DNA of 64,000 nt from Punica granatum (lineage: Eukaryota > Streptophyta > Magnoliopsida > Myrtales > Lythraceae): contig NC_045132.1 in assembly GCF_007655135.1 (NCBI RefSeq), positions 7,068,001-7,132,000 on the forward strand. Reading direction: 5' to 3'. The position numbers and the translations under genes are program-made. Within the stretch, counting starts at the first letter, position 1, and each line of letters begins with the position of its first letter. Of this stretch, positions 43,786-56,045 are shown piece by piece. Below the pieces are notes generated by a model. The model was not told the origin of the DNA. It did not search any database and was given only the letters and a program-made list of their open reading frames with translations.

Positions 43786-45614
43786 GGCTGAGTCGGGGGC
43801 ATGTTTAGGCCCGCCTCCTCGGCCATTTGGATGTTCTCGGGATTGACTTCCTCTTCCATGTCTTCCTCATAGCTCGGATTCCCAACTTCCGGTTGCCAAT
43901 TATTCGGTTGGCACGTTGTCGTGGATTGCATGGCAGTCCAGTCCATCTGGGAATATTCTCCAATCGTCCTCGCCATTTTGTTCAGGATTTTGGAGTATGG
44001 GGCTGAGAAATTAAAAAATTCCTCCAATGTCGTGTCATTTTTACGCTTCCTCTGCATGATGGTGATGGAAAAATCCTCAAGGTCCATGTCCCCTATTCTG
44101 GAAAATTTCTTCTTGGGACGTGCTGTTTTGCTGTGTTCTTTGGGAGAGATACCGGGCTGGAGAGCTGTTGGATTAGGGCTTGGGCCTTGAATTGGGCTTC
44201 GGGTGCCTGAGCTCTGGGTGGCAAATGGAGGAAGCGGGCGGCTGATTGGGCTTCTGTGCGAGCTGAAGAGTTCACTGAATTGGGCTTCCGCTTGGGCTTG
44301 CGTCTCAATAAGGCCCGAATAAAGAGAGTCTGTGCTGATTTCCTGAGCTTGGGGCGTCTTCTTCTTCGGGACAGAGACATGCCCCCTTCTGAGGAAATCA
44401 GGGGATCCTGCCAGGTCTGCTTCAATCTATCCTCCAACGTTCAAAAAACTCTGCTCCAAGTCAGTGCTTTCACTTTCCTTCAGGTAGTCACCTCCAATTG
44501 TCAAAGACGACTTAAATTCTGGGGGATTGATGCCGACGTTTTGCCCTAATTTTTGGGGGTCCACGCTTCGGCGACAGGAGTGGGCAAGGGTTGCAGCGTC
44601 GGGGTGGCTGATCGGGGGCGGTGAGGAGATTCCAATACCTTGTGGTGAGGACGATTCTAAGATTTCCCGGGGGTAGAGGGAGGCCTGAGGTGGGGGAACG
44701 TCCGATTGTTCGTCAAATCGCAGCCATGGTCCATAGAGGTTGGGGTTTGCTGGGGATTCCGACATACAATGGGCTTGGTTGTGACCCAGAACTCCACAAT
44801 CATAGCAGAAGGTTTTAAGATGCTCGTATTTGAAATAGACCCAGGTGGGAGCTCCAGATTTTCGGTTGATTAGTCGGCCAGGACATAGCGGATTGGTGAC
44901 GAGGACTTCAACCAAGGCTCTGGGGGTGACATACCATTTTGGAAGGGATGGTGAGTCCTTCCAGTCAATGTCGAGGACCTGGCCTGCACTTTCTGCCAAT
45001 TTGATGATGTTTTGTTTGGATAAAATTTCAGGTGGGACGCCTCTCAATTGGATCCAGAAGGCAATTGTGTCGAATTGTACCTCTTCCAGTGCCTTACCTT
45101 TGTCCCAGCGTGCGATCATTAGGTGGGCTCCCTGAACCGACCATGCTCTATCCCTTTCAACATAAAGCATGTCTTTCTTGTCCTTGAATAAACACACCAA
45201 TATGTTGTCAGAATATTTTTTTGGCGTTATAGAGACCCCTTTCTTAATCTTCCAGGCCTGCAGGAGACGGGGAATGATGGCTTTTGATGGTGGAGGCTTG
45301 AATCCAAAGGGCTTAAGGAGAAGGGTTAGAGGGATGGTTTCGTTTGCTTCGCCCTCTTCCATGGTTGGGAGATCAAGAACTTCCAGGGCGTGGTGCATGG
45401 TCATCTGCGAGCCAAACATTTCAGCCAATGAGTTTTCCAGGTCAGTGTGATCCATTGGGGGAGGGGTATCTTGTGGTTTCGGGGGGTGATGGGTAGGGGG
45501 TATATTCAAGCTGTAAAGAGGCGGTTGATGAATTGTTGACCGTGGATTTTCAGAAGTGGAGAGTCCCGGTATGATGGCTGGAGTTTTGAGATTAAGAAAT
45601 CCAACTAGAGACAT
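43782..45614 (-). pseudogene. LINE II ORF1 (DUF4283, zinc knuckle) with one stop
   Basis: One frame of about 610 codons from the ATG at 45614 to the TGA at 43782, closed once by a TAG at 44427-44429. Residues about 100-240 are DUF4283 (VCLFKDKKDMLYVERDRAWS; FDTIAFWIQLRGVPPEIL; KWYVTPRALVEVLV). The zf-CCHC_4 knuckle CYDCGVLGHNQAHC is at residues 270-283. The C-terminal third is low-complexity and basic or acidic in turn. ORF1 proteins bind LINE RNA. The stop overlaps the ORF2 start as ATGA. Confidence 0.85.
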
Positions 45615-45946
45615 TAATAGAACGGGATGAAGAGCTGAAGAATGGAATTAATGACTGTTGTGTTGTAGGTGCGATTTGATCCAGGCCGGAGGGGGTAACT
45701 CCAGACTTGATTGGAGCAGAGAGGTGGTTGAGCTTAAAGATTTGCAGTAAAAGAAGATCAACTTCCAAAGATCAGTCATAGAGAAGCAGAGAAGATGGTA
45801 GATCAAGCAGTAGAACATGAGCAATGGAGAAGAAAAAGCTTCCAACAGAGGGAAGAGAAGAGAGAGAAGCTCTCAACAAAGGAGAGAGAGTCCTTGAGAC
45901 TCTCCCGGTGTTGTGTGATGGAAGAAACTCGCCTGATAGCAGATTT

Positions 45947-45964
45947 TCTTTATTCCTTTTTATT
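45947..45964. repeat. target-site duplication of LINE II, 5' side
   Basis: TCTTTATTCCTTTTTATT, identical to 39656-39673. It marks the exact 5' end of the insertion at 45946. Confidence 0.9.
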
Positions 45965-46218
45965 ATTATGCAATGCAGAAGGGAGAGCTGCGCAATTGTG
46001 GACAGATTTAAGATTCTTGCTTAATTGTAAAAGAAGTTTTTTAATCGACACCATTTTACAATTCCTAATTTTATAGTTATTCTTTTGTTCATAAATTATA
46101 AAGAGTAATTTAGGATAATTATATTATTATAGTTTATATCGTATAATAAATTTAGGAAGTTTAAGGACAAATTAAAATGGCGAATCAATGCATGGAAAGG
46201 AATTGACGAACCTAAAAC
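45965..46218. other. short intergenic stretch
   Basis: AT-rich, nothing recognised. Confidence 0.3.
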
Positions 46219-46428
46219 TACCTAAACTAACCAACGTGGGTTGATTCAAGTGGTTCGACGCTTGTTTTCTCTAAACAAGGTTTTGGGTTCAAGTTTTGTA
46301 GATGAAAAAATTTATGTTGGGAAAGTTTTACATCTTAATGGACCGACCCGACTCAACCGGATTAATTGGGAATCATTAGACTTTTGAATAGCATGGTACA
46401 CACCGAATAAAAACTCCTAAAGACACAT
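46219..46428 (+). mobile_element. SINE family B, copy 3
   Basis: tRNA-like head: box A-like GATTCAAGTGGTTCGACG and box B-like TTTTGGGTTCAAGTTTTG. The shared body is GACCGACCCGACTCAACCGG then GGGAATCATTAGACTTTTGA. The best preserved of the family B copies here. It abuts the MITE that follows. Confidence 0.6.
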
Positions 46429-46725
46429 GCCCCGTTTGGTTACAAATTTTTTTTTTAATTCTACTCCACTTATCTTCAATTCAACAACACAATTATTACT
46501 TTTCCCTTTTTCTTTAATTTTTTTAACAATTCAATTCAATTTTAATACTAAATTCTCTCAACTATTTATTTCTTTTTTCACAATTCAACGATACAAATAC
46601 AATCATTACTTTCTCTCAACTATTAATTACTTTTTTTACATTTTTTTATAATTCAACAACACAATAATTACAAACCAACTAAAACCGAAATTCAACTTTA
46701 CTCAACTCTAAAGCCAAACAAAGCC
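46429..46725. mobile_element. MITE, copy 2 (CCCCGTTTGG family)
   Basis: It starts GCCCCGTTTGG and ends CCAAACAAAGCC, an imperfect terminal inverted pair. The AT-rich interior has repeated AATTCAACAACACAATTATT-type motifs, as in the copy at 14886-15173. The ends resemble hAT-type MITEs of plants. The target duplication is unclear because the right end abuts the inverted repeat. Confidence 0.68.
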
Positions 46726-48233
46726 TAACCTCCCTTGAAGTTTTGCTAAATGCCATTACACCCCATTCTTGATGAAAAATGGACACTTCACCTCATTGAC
46801 CATCTTCGATGTAACATAATTCTTATTAAGTCCCAATCTTTTAAACTTTTCAATTTCATCCTAATTCTTTTTTCTTTTATTTATTCTTATCCTCATGATT
46901 ACGTGTGTTCACTTTGTTTTCCCCATTTTGAGCTTTTGATAAATCTATTAATTTGGAGGCTCTGGACGATCTAGAGTGTTAGATGGTTGTTCCGAAGGCC
47001 CTACTATTAGGAGTAGGGACAAGATAGTTCAGTATGATTTTCCACAAGAACTATAATCGTCTCAAATGTTTTGGGCAAGAACTTAACGAACCATATTGGA
47101 AGGAAAAAAAATCCCAAATGAGTTGTATTCCGTTTCTACTAACCAAACTAAACCAATTGATAAAATTATGAAGCATAATTTAAAATCGTAAACTCCAAAT
47201 ATCGTCATAGTTTAACAATTCAAAATGAAAAAGATAAATATATAAAAAAATGAAACATATCCAAATTTGAAAAAATATATATATAAAAAGAAACATATCC
47301 AATAGTTCACCAATCTTCCTATTTCTGCTAATCGAACTGAACTTATTGATAAAATTATGGAGCAAAATTTAAAATCCTAAACTCCAAATGTCATCGTAGT
47401 TTAACAATTCATAAATAGTTTACAAAATGAAAAAAATAAATATATAAAAAAATGAAATCTCACTGTAAAAGAAGAAATGTGAATTTTTCTTCTTTTAATT
47501 TTTTAATTTAAATTTCAACTTTGGATATATTTTATATAGTTATCTTTTATAAAATGAAATCCCACTATAAAAGAAGAATTGGTGAATTGATGAACTGTTG
47601 GATATGTTTCATTTTTTTTTATATATTTTCAAATTTGGATATGTTTCATTTTCTTATATGTTTATTTTTTTCATTCTGCGAATTATTTATGAACTGTTAA
47701 ACTATGATGACATTTGGAGTATGGGATTTTAAATTAGGCTTTATAATTTTATCAATCAGTTCAGTTCGATTAGCAAAAATTTAATACAATTCATTTGGGA
47801 TTTTTTTACCTTCCAATATGATTTTCAAATATGGTTAGCTGAATTCTTCTCAAAATAATTTAAAACGATTATAGTTCATATTGAAAATTAAACCGAACCA
47901 TCCCTCGCCCCGCTCCTAGAAGTAAGGCCTTCCGAATGGCCACTCGACACTCTAGATCGTCAACAGCTTGCATATTAATGATTTATCAAAAACTCAAAAC
48001 GGCGAAATCAAAATGGGGATACATAATCTTTAGGATAATAATAAACAAAAGAAAAAATAATTACGATGAAATTCAAAAGTTTGAAGGATTTGGACCTAAT
48101 AAGAATTATGTTATTAAATTAAAGATGATCAATAGGGTGGAGTGTCCATTTTTCGTCAAGAATGGGAGTGGAGTGTCCATTTTTTGTAAAGAGTTGGGTG
48201 GAATGGCATTTCGCAAAATCTTAAGGGAGGTTA
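46726..48233. repeat. 1.5-kb inverted repeat (foldback element)
   Basis: The left arm starts TAACCTCCCTTGAAGTTTTG and the right arm ends with its complement. Corresponding blocks occur in mirror order, for example AATGGACACTTCACCTC, TTTTGAGCTTTTGATAAATC, GACGATCTAGAGTGT, CGAAGGCCCTACTATTAGGA and AACTATAATCG. Each arm is about 690-740 bp, with a short AT-rich centre near 47460-47520. The left arm also contains an internal duplication (around 47160-47330 and 47345-47460). No coding sequence. It could be a foldback or long-TIR DNA transposon; no target duplication was found. Confidence 0.8.
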
Positions 48234-49309
48234 TTATCTTTTACCCTAATAATATCCATTAGACACATAAATAGATGTATCTTTTTGTCCATTTTCTTTT
48301 TTTGTGTTGGTCGAATGGTGTTCGCACATACTTTTCTTCACGACAACTAATTCACTCACAAATGAGTCAAAGATAAGCAGATTCATGCTCAGTCTATGGA
48401 ATTTACTGGGATAAATCTGTGTGTCTTGGGCCCCAACGAGACTAGAGTCGTGGTAACTTCTATGCACAATTACCCACTTAATTACCAGATCAAAACTTCA
48501 GATTTCTTTCTCTTTCAGGTACTAAAGAAGCTAAATGATCTCCTAAGAGCAAGAGTAGCCCATATTCGTGAATATAAACTGTATCAATCAACACAATTTT
48601 TAAGTTTTCACCTTTGTCAAAAAGAAGATTAATCTTACCTTTTAGCCTATAATAACATTTCATTAATTACTATAAGTCATTTGCACTAGAACCCTTTTTG
48701 AAGTATTATCATGTGGAATTTAATGGAGAATTTTCCTTTTCCTTTTGTAGATGTCAAAATTTTAATTTTTTGAAATTGAAATGGGGATGGTAAGGGATGT
48801 AAGCTGTTCCTTTTATGACTTTCCCTATTGATCGAAATGGAGTTGAAATCATTGATTTAATTTAATGGACTGTCGGGTAGATCACACAGTCCAGAGTTGT
48901 AGTAGTTTCTCATCATGTTCGGCTCATTTTCTTGTCAGGGAAGTGACCATATGATATAGAAAGGGAATTCTACATTTTATATCAGGAAGCAGTGCTTGTT
49001 TTTCATTTTTCAATCTATTTTGAATTTTATAAATATAAAATTATAATATAAAACTTTCAATTACCAACCGCGTTAGCATGATCAGAATGAGTGAACCATC
49101 ATCATTTAATTGATGGGAAACATGAAATGCCACTCTATGAGAGCAATGTAATGCTATATGGCACGTCCTCATCAATATAAATATACAGACCCCGAAAAGC
49201 AAGAGGAGAGAGAGTCACATAAACCAAATGATAAAACTTTAGGCTCTACGTTCACTTAACCTTTCATTTTTAATTGATTAACTTTTAATTACTATATTTT
49301 GCTTATATT
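48234..49309. other. intergenic, nothing recognised
   Basis: AT-rich. No gene, repeat or regulatory element that I can support. Confidence 0.3.
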
Positions 49310-49837
49310 TGCTGGAAATTATAATCTCACATAAAAAGATGAAAAAACAACCATTGGTTTATATGAAACATAGGTACTACCACTTATCAGCTTGAGTTTT
49401 TAAGTGGAAATGGACCTAAGTCCGTATAAGTCTATGGAAATTTAATATGGTATCATAAGCCAGTATAAGCCCATGGAAATTTAATATGGTATCAGAGCGG
49501 GTTATGCTTCCTCGTATCCACATGAACTCACACTACACCGACCAATATTGAGAGTAGCCAAAAGAGCGCCTCGTGTTAGTCCCATCGCCCGAGCACAGAA
49601 GATGAGTCCAGTTCGAGGTTAGTTATTGAAGGCGGGTGTTTAAGAGCACGTGATAACGTGTAGATAGAGATAGACCACACATTGCACTTAAGGGTAGGTG
49701 TTGGGAATTATAATCCTACATGGAAAAGATGAAAAAACAACCATTGATTTATATGAAACTTGAGTACCACCACTTATTAGTTTGAGCTTTTAAGTGGGTA
49801 TGAGCCTAGATCCATATAAGCCCATAAAAATTTAATA
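49310..49837 (+). mobile_element. TRIM (terminal-repeat retrotransposon in miniature)
   Basis: A 528-bp element. The 5' LTR (49310-49486) starts TGCTGGAAATTATAATC. Directly after it is the Met-tRNA primer-binding site TGGTATCAGAGC (49487-49498). About 190 bp of non-coding interior follows, then a purine tract AAGGGTAGG (49689-49697) and the 3' LTR (49699-49837) starting TGTTGGGAATTATAATCC. The LTRs share TACCACCACTTATYAGYTTG and ATAAGCCCATRRAAATTTAATA. The 5' LTR carries a partial internal duplication of its last 37 bases. No coding capacity, so it moves only with help in trans. Confidence 0.85.
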
Positions 49838-52800
49838 GTATCAATTATCATATTTGACAAATTTTTGGTCATTTGTCCAAATTTTTTGTATAAATATATA
49901 AGTAAAGAAGTTTTTTTAAAGTTAATTTTTTGTTTCAAAATTAAAAAGAAGTTTCAAGATATAAAATATTTTAAAATTTAATATACTAATATCTCATAAA
50001 CAAAAGATATAAAAATTCATTTTCACCATGATTTTCTTGTGTCTTACCATTTTAATACCCTCTCATAACCTCCCTGCTTCCACCTTATCATTAGTACAAC
50101 ATTAAGAATATGTTTTGTTTTAAAGTAATTTTGATATATCTTCTGTCCACTACAAGGAAGGTACATGTGAGCCAAGAAATTTTGATACCTTCAGAAGAAA
50201 AAGTAGGACAAGCATATTAAAGGTTTTGAACTATGTCAACCTAATAAATCCAAGCATATTGGAGGTTATGAACTATTGTCCAACTTAATAAACATCAAAC
50301 GTTGCAACATTTACTTCTTTGGAAATTTTCCGATAAAAAACTTGTGACATCCTATTTCAATATTTTGCATCAACCATAGATTGTTTTAATCGGTCTTAGT
50401 CACGATAAAATCAGTCTTTATCAAGTAGACGTTTGAGGAGAAGAATGGAGATAAATAGTAAGAACATGTTTTTGTGGGATGGCAATGTCTTATAGGGACG
50501 TGATATTGCTAATTATTACGGTCGTCATGTGCAGTGTAACACAATCCACAATATATAGTCAACATCATCTTTTCTTAACAAATTAAATTATCACATTGAT
50601 ATGTTCATCTTGTGAACCCTTGGATTAATAAAGGCCAGCATAACTATGAACGTTGGATGAATCTTGCCGATGCGAGGACATTAATAAGAAAGGCATCGAT
50701 GGATGGGTCATGGAGATGATGGACTTGTGCGTGACATACTGGCTAGAGTTAATTGGGCATATAAAAAACACTAGCAATCATCATTGAAACCGGCTGCATA
50801 TGAGTAATTATTATGGAGACCTCAAAAGTCACTCAATTATGGACTATATGTGTTCTACATGCCATCGCCAAGAAATTTTTTTACTTTTATATAACTTATG
50901 TTTTCTCATGAAGGAATTATATCAATATTATGGGGATATCTTAAAAAAATAGAATAATCGCGTAAAATGGTCCAACATTAATTCCCAATTAAAACATTGT
51001 CCAAACACTTCAGCTGTCGCATAATATTTTTTTAAAAAAGAAAAGAAATGTAATTCTAACCATTATTAATACAAGACTCTGAATTTTTCGCCAACTTTTA
51101 CCACATTCTTTGATACTGCAGGGTTGTGGGATTATTTTAATTTTGATACAATTTGAAAATACAAATCTTTTTAAAAATTTGAAATGTATATAACTATGAT
51201 ATGCAATAAAGAGGGTGATTATGTTGCAATATAGCTAATTATCACTGTCCAATCTCGGGGAGATAGGAGAGGACCAAATATCGAAAAATTCATTGTCACG
51301 TAAATGACTACATTCGGTCTCTGTTGGTTAATAAATATAAGATTTTCGTCCTCTTCCTTTTCCTTTTAGTTATGGTCAAATCAAATTTTCATGTGACCCT
51401 TTTATTTTGGTGATTTGCACAGAAAGACAAGTAACGACGAAAGGGCAAGAGAGGTGGGTGAAAGCAAAAGGAATTTCATATCATCCAAATCCCTCCGTCG
51501 AATCAATGTGATAATGAGTGATTACCCGGCAAAAAAGAAGAAGTGATAATCAGCGAGGTGGTCGATGGGGTAGGGCAGCTCTCATCCCTAATATTATCCC
51601 AGAGAGAACGATAACAAGAGATGACTCAAGGCAATGGAGGATCGATCTTACCGTCTATGCTATTCCTTTGGCTCCATCGATCGTCGTGGTACATGGTTTT
51701 GTGTCGTAATACTAAAGCACGATCCCCTCAGCACTCACCACGTGGCACCGCATTTGTGGACATTGACGAGCTAGGGGTAGGGGTGGGGCCATCTCCCAAT
51801 CCAATCCAATTCATACGATGGATTGGAGCCACCCAAACGTGCCCCAATCCTCACAAAGTTTCCTTCCACTCTCACTTCCATCTGCATATATACACTTTAT
51901 ATTGCATTTAATTCCTTCAAGCTCAAGCGAATCTCATCACATTACAGGAGTAAGATATATACAATGAATGAAAACACATCAAGCTCCTAGAAACAGTGCA
52001 TTTCCTCTTAACGTTGGGAGCGTTGATTATTGTATGTGGGAGCTTTTCTATTCATTTTAAATGGTGGTCGTTTACAATGTCCTACCTGTCAATCGACTTT
52101 CTTTAAACTTCCATTCAGCATCAGCATGTTATTATCGCACACCTGCAAGAGAGCACAAACTATATATGTAATACGTATGATATAAGACAAAGTAATAGGC
52201 TAAATAACAAAGATAATATTGATTATGGTTGTACCGAAGTTTGAATAAGAATTGATCTCAAATAATAAGTTGAGAATATCTTATGATTCCATATTAAAAA
52301 AAAGGAGAAGAAGATAAAGAGCCGGTCTCGTCGTCATTTGACATTTAATTTACAAAAACTATGCAATACCTATAAGGAATCATAACTTTTATACTATCAT
52401 ATCGATATTTTTGTGAGACATATCACTTTACAAAATGTTGATTCAACTGCTTACAGAGGATTGATATGTTGATACGTGCCGAAAGTCTCCATTTCAGGGG
52501 AATTGGATAATTATCCCTTTTTTTAAATTATTTTGGGCATAATAAATATTTAGATTCCATTAGATTTCCTCCCCCTACCTATCAAATTACATAGGGGTCC
52601 CAGCTAATTTCCCAGAGATTTGGAAAAGGACATCGACATATGCCATTGCCCCCTTATTCCACCATACCCGATAAGTTGTGACCAGTTGGCACATGCAGGC
52701 ACTTATGCACTCATTCATTTCCAATTCCAGGTGATTATAGCAGTAATCAATTTACCTTAATAATACCCTCTAGATAAGCAAAAATGGCTAACATGTACTA

Positions 52801-53520
52801 AATTCATATACCTTCTTTATAATTGAAAAAAAAATCAATTTAATTTTTTTGGGCTCATTCTTGATAATTAATTGTAGGTGCTAATTCTTGATTCTTCGCA
52901 TTTTCCTCAAACGGAAGATTTCAAATAGCATAACCCTGAAATTATTTAAGACCTATTCTAACGTTATGTTCATTCCTCCGCATGTAATTTTTGTCTAATC
53001 AAGTGCACCCGAACATATCTAATTTCATTCCAATCCATTGACAGCCAGCCTCGAACGGCTTAAGGAGACCCAGCTAGCCATAGACTGACCATCACAGCCG
53101 ATCTCTTTAACAGAGGGTTCAGCTTTCAATATTAAGGCCAACAAAGCCTCTACCGGAAGCAAAAAATTACTCGACAAAAGAATCCATACGTAGATAAGAA
53201 CCCTCCCGATCATGGCCATCGGCACTTCTGTCAGTGGCTGCCTAGGGCAAGCGATACTTTTGGATCAATTATTGTTCCTGTCATTGATCAAAGGTAGAGG
53301 ACCTTTGAGTGACGACGCTAAAACCTTACTACATTACTTATTAAATTTGAAGAATAAAATCATTAGTTTATCTAATTTTATTAATTTTTCTATAAGCAAA
53401 TGATAATATATGTATTATATTGTTGGTAGAGTGGAGTAATTTGCCTAGACAGCACAAAAGCATAAAGACAAATAACCCAAAGTTTTATTTTTCCTAAGAA
53501 TAAGTCATTAAATGCGCAAC
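49838..53520. other. long intergenic region without a supported gene
   Basis: No frame resembles a known protein. 51840-51950 looks like a promoter or leader (a TATATACAC stretch followed by a CT-rich segment), but no coding sequence follows. An imperfect hairpin near 51960-52070 was considered and not accepted. The short frame at 53025-53225 (minus) has a hydrophobic start but no recognisable homology. Confidence 0.3.
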
Positions 53521-53524
53521 TATT

Positions 53525-53710
53525 ATCAATATAGATTGGTTCAATTGATTCGATTAGTAAGTAAGACTTCGCTAGTCATTGCCGGAAAAAAAAAAAAACA
53601 AAGAGCTTGCGATTGAAGCAACTTTATCCCTTAATCAGCAGAACTGATTCAAACCTGAATTAGACATAACTGATTGAGTTTTCCGATAGGTATGTTACAC
53701 ATTGGAAAAA
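53525..53710 (+). mobile_element. SINE family B, copy 4 (degraded)
   Basis: TAGATTGGTTCAATTGATTCG resembles the box A region, and AACTGATTCAAACCTGAATTAG resembles the family B body. It ends near an A-rich run at 53705-53720. Confidence 0.35.
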
Positions 53711-54714
53711 GAAAAGGACCACCATTTGTAAAAGAAAAAAATGGTAAAAGAAAAAAGGGGGAAAAAGGGAAAAGAAAATCCTAGCACCGACGCCATTGAA
53801 GAGACGACAAGGTCCAGCGTGCTTCAATTACCCTTTATGTGGTCGTAATGGTAATGGGCCACTCGTTTTATTGTATTATATACATACATACATACATATA
53901 TATACACGCGTGTTTGTGTCATGCACGGAAGTTTGTCCCTGACATCTCTTAAGTCCGTACAACATGGAGGGGATCAAAAGGCTCTCTAGCTAGCTTGACA
54001 ATGAAGAAGACACAAAGTGATACAATGATACAATATGGGGAGAGAAATATGCAATGGTCACAATGAAGGGCCAAACCGAGGAGCCGATGATTTACTATTG
54101 CAAACGGCGTATTTGACTATATTAGAGAAACCCTCACATTTATAAGATTCAATTGTGACAACCAAATCTGAAAATAAGGCAAATCGATATAAATGGTATC
54201 TATATCGGTTTCAGATAGTATTCCATAACAACATGAATTAAGAAATCAATAATAACTACTTTTTAATAATTTTGTTTTATCGAATGGTAAAATTTATCTT
54301 TGATATTCCCCTCCGAGATTAGTATATAAAAATTTGATTGTAGGAATATCATACTTTTGAATGCTTGAGCATCCGAGTGAACGATAACGATAGAGATGTC
54401 AGTACATCTAGGCCGGAGGAGGGCTTACTTGAGCCTTCTGGTTTCAAAGTCAATTATATATCATACTATCGTCTTTGTTCTCGTATACATCTTCAATGTC
54501 CCCACCGTCCGGCTTTAGTAACATGAACTGGTCACCTTGGTCTAACTATAACTAGTTATGCTGAGAGTTGATCATAATCTTGTTCTAGAGAATCGACATC
54601 CCTTGGGGTGATATTATTACTAAATGAACATGGCTCCTTCTCGGGCCAAATCAAATTTGTAATCTCTTATGATTTTCTGAATGACAAATCTGATAAGTGG
54701 GATGCGGACCCCTT
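53711..54714. other. intergenic with a dinucleotide/tetranucleotide tract
   Basis: Contains ATACATACATACATACATATATATAC at about 53879-53905. No gene seen. Confidence 0.35.
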
Positions 54715-54905
54715 CAAAGAGAAAGCAGACACTAACGATAGTTGGTTTGAGTGGTTTGATGCAGCCTTGAGCAAGGTGTCGGGTTCGACTCTTATAGAAA
54801 ATCTTTGATTGAGAGAGTTTTTCTTCTTAATAAGCCGACCTGACTCAAACTAAATTAATCGAGATCTATTAAATTTTTGAATACAATGACCCATTGAGAC
54901 TTTCC
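54715..54905 (+). mobile_element. SINE family B, copy 5
   Basis: Box A-like TGGTTTGAGTGGTTTGATGC and box B-like GTGTCGGGTTCGACTC, then the family body GCCGACCTGACTCAAACTAA and TCTATTAAATTTTTGAAT. Confidence 0.6.
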
Positions 54906-55219
54906 CCCTTGAGGAGAAAGCTAACAAAAGAGGAAAAGAGAATGGAAACATTTTTTTTTCCCTATTTGTTTTGGCCGGAAAAGAGAACGATATTAGTATT
55001 AGAAAAAGAAAAAGGGAAAAAGAGGATTTGACTGAGTGGCTTTCAGCAGTTTTTCATTTGGTGATTGGTGTATGGGAGCAAATTACGCCGGAGATTGTGG
55101 AGGAGCCCCATGGAAAAGCGTCGATTCCATAATTTCTATTCGACTGATATGCTGCCAAACTTTTTCTTTTTTTCTTAATAACAACTAATAGGGTTTATTT
55201 TTGTCAATAATACAATTAA

Positions 55220-56045
55220 CTAGCCATGTAACCCGCGTATTACGTAGGCATTTTTCATCTGTTTGTTAACATTTTATTACTAATAGTTCCTAAATAAAAG
55301 TGTTGAGGAGTACTATTAATCTTTAATTTTACTGCAAATTATTATATTCATTATATAATATATTGCATAAAGGAAAGTTTATTGTTACATTATAAATTGC
55401 AAGAGGAAAGTTAAAGTCGAGGATTTGCTCACAAGGAATACCGCTTGATATGGGAGCACCTTCCTTGGCGGGAAACCTCTCATACATGTGGAAGTTTTAT
55501 TAAATCACCATAATCTATTATTTAACTCAGAAACACAGAAAAATCTATGTAGTAATTATGTTTGAAAATATTTTATGAATTTCTAATTGAACTGCTTATC
55601 TATTTTTGTTAATTAGCATACATACTTTTTTCTTAGCTCTTTATGTTATTTGAGCATGATTAATTTCTTCATGATTGTAAAATTAATTGAATCCATGATA
55701 ATTGTATTCGAACTTGAAAGGGATGTTTAATTATCATATATAACATGTATATGTGAATATTTATATTTATTTATACTTCTATTATATGTTTCACAAATTA
55801 TGTTATTCATATGAATTTCCAAAAAATCATATAGAAAGACAATATTTTGAGTGGGAAAGTAGTATTATATATATCTTATATATACATATATACTTGACTA
55901 TTTTTAAACGGAGCTGGAAATGGAGAGAATGTCCTATTTTTCAAAATTAAAAATTTATCCAGTTTTAAGTTATTATTACTTGATAAAATGTCTCTCTAAT
56001 TTCTCAGAGCGAAAAAATTCTAACTTTCATGAGTTAAAATCCATA
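55220..56045 (-). mobile_element. Helitron-like 3' terminus, minus strand (5' end unresolved)
   Basis: On the minus strand the sequence reads CGTAATACGCGGGTTACATG then GCTAG followed by T at 55219, a Helitron-type 3' end. The 5' end is not resolved; the region up to the next element is AT-rich and non-coding. Confidence 0.4.

Larger units (their letters stand above)
39674..45946 (-). mobile_element. L1-type LINE II, near full length with 18-bp target duplication
   Basis: A 6.3-kb element on the minus strand: 5' leader (45615-45946), ORF1 (45614-43782), ORF2 with endonuclease, RT, zinc-binding and RNase H domains (43785-39698), and a short A/T-rich tail. It is flanked by the exact direct repeat TCTTTATTCCTTTTTATT at 39656-39673 and 45947-45964. 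The few stop codons and one frameshift show it is inactive but fairly recent. Confidence 0.93.

Noticed and set aside
51960..52070. Possible microRNA precursor hairpin (AAGCTCC / GGGAGCTT arms)
   Set aside because: Pairing is interrupted by a 6-base bulge and extends only about 7 bp on each side. It matches no conserved plant miRNA I know.
53025..53225. Short minus-strand frame with a hydrophobic N-terminus
   Set aside because: No recognisable family, and it is flanked by AT-rich non-coding DNA. A secreted small peptide cannot be supported from length and hydrophobicity alone.
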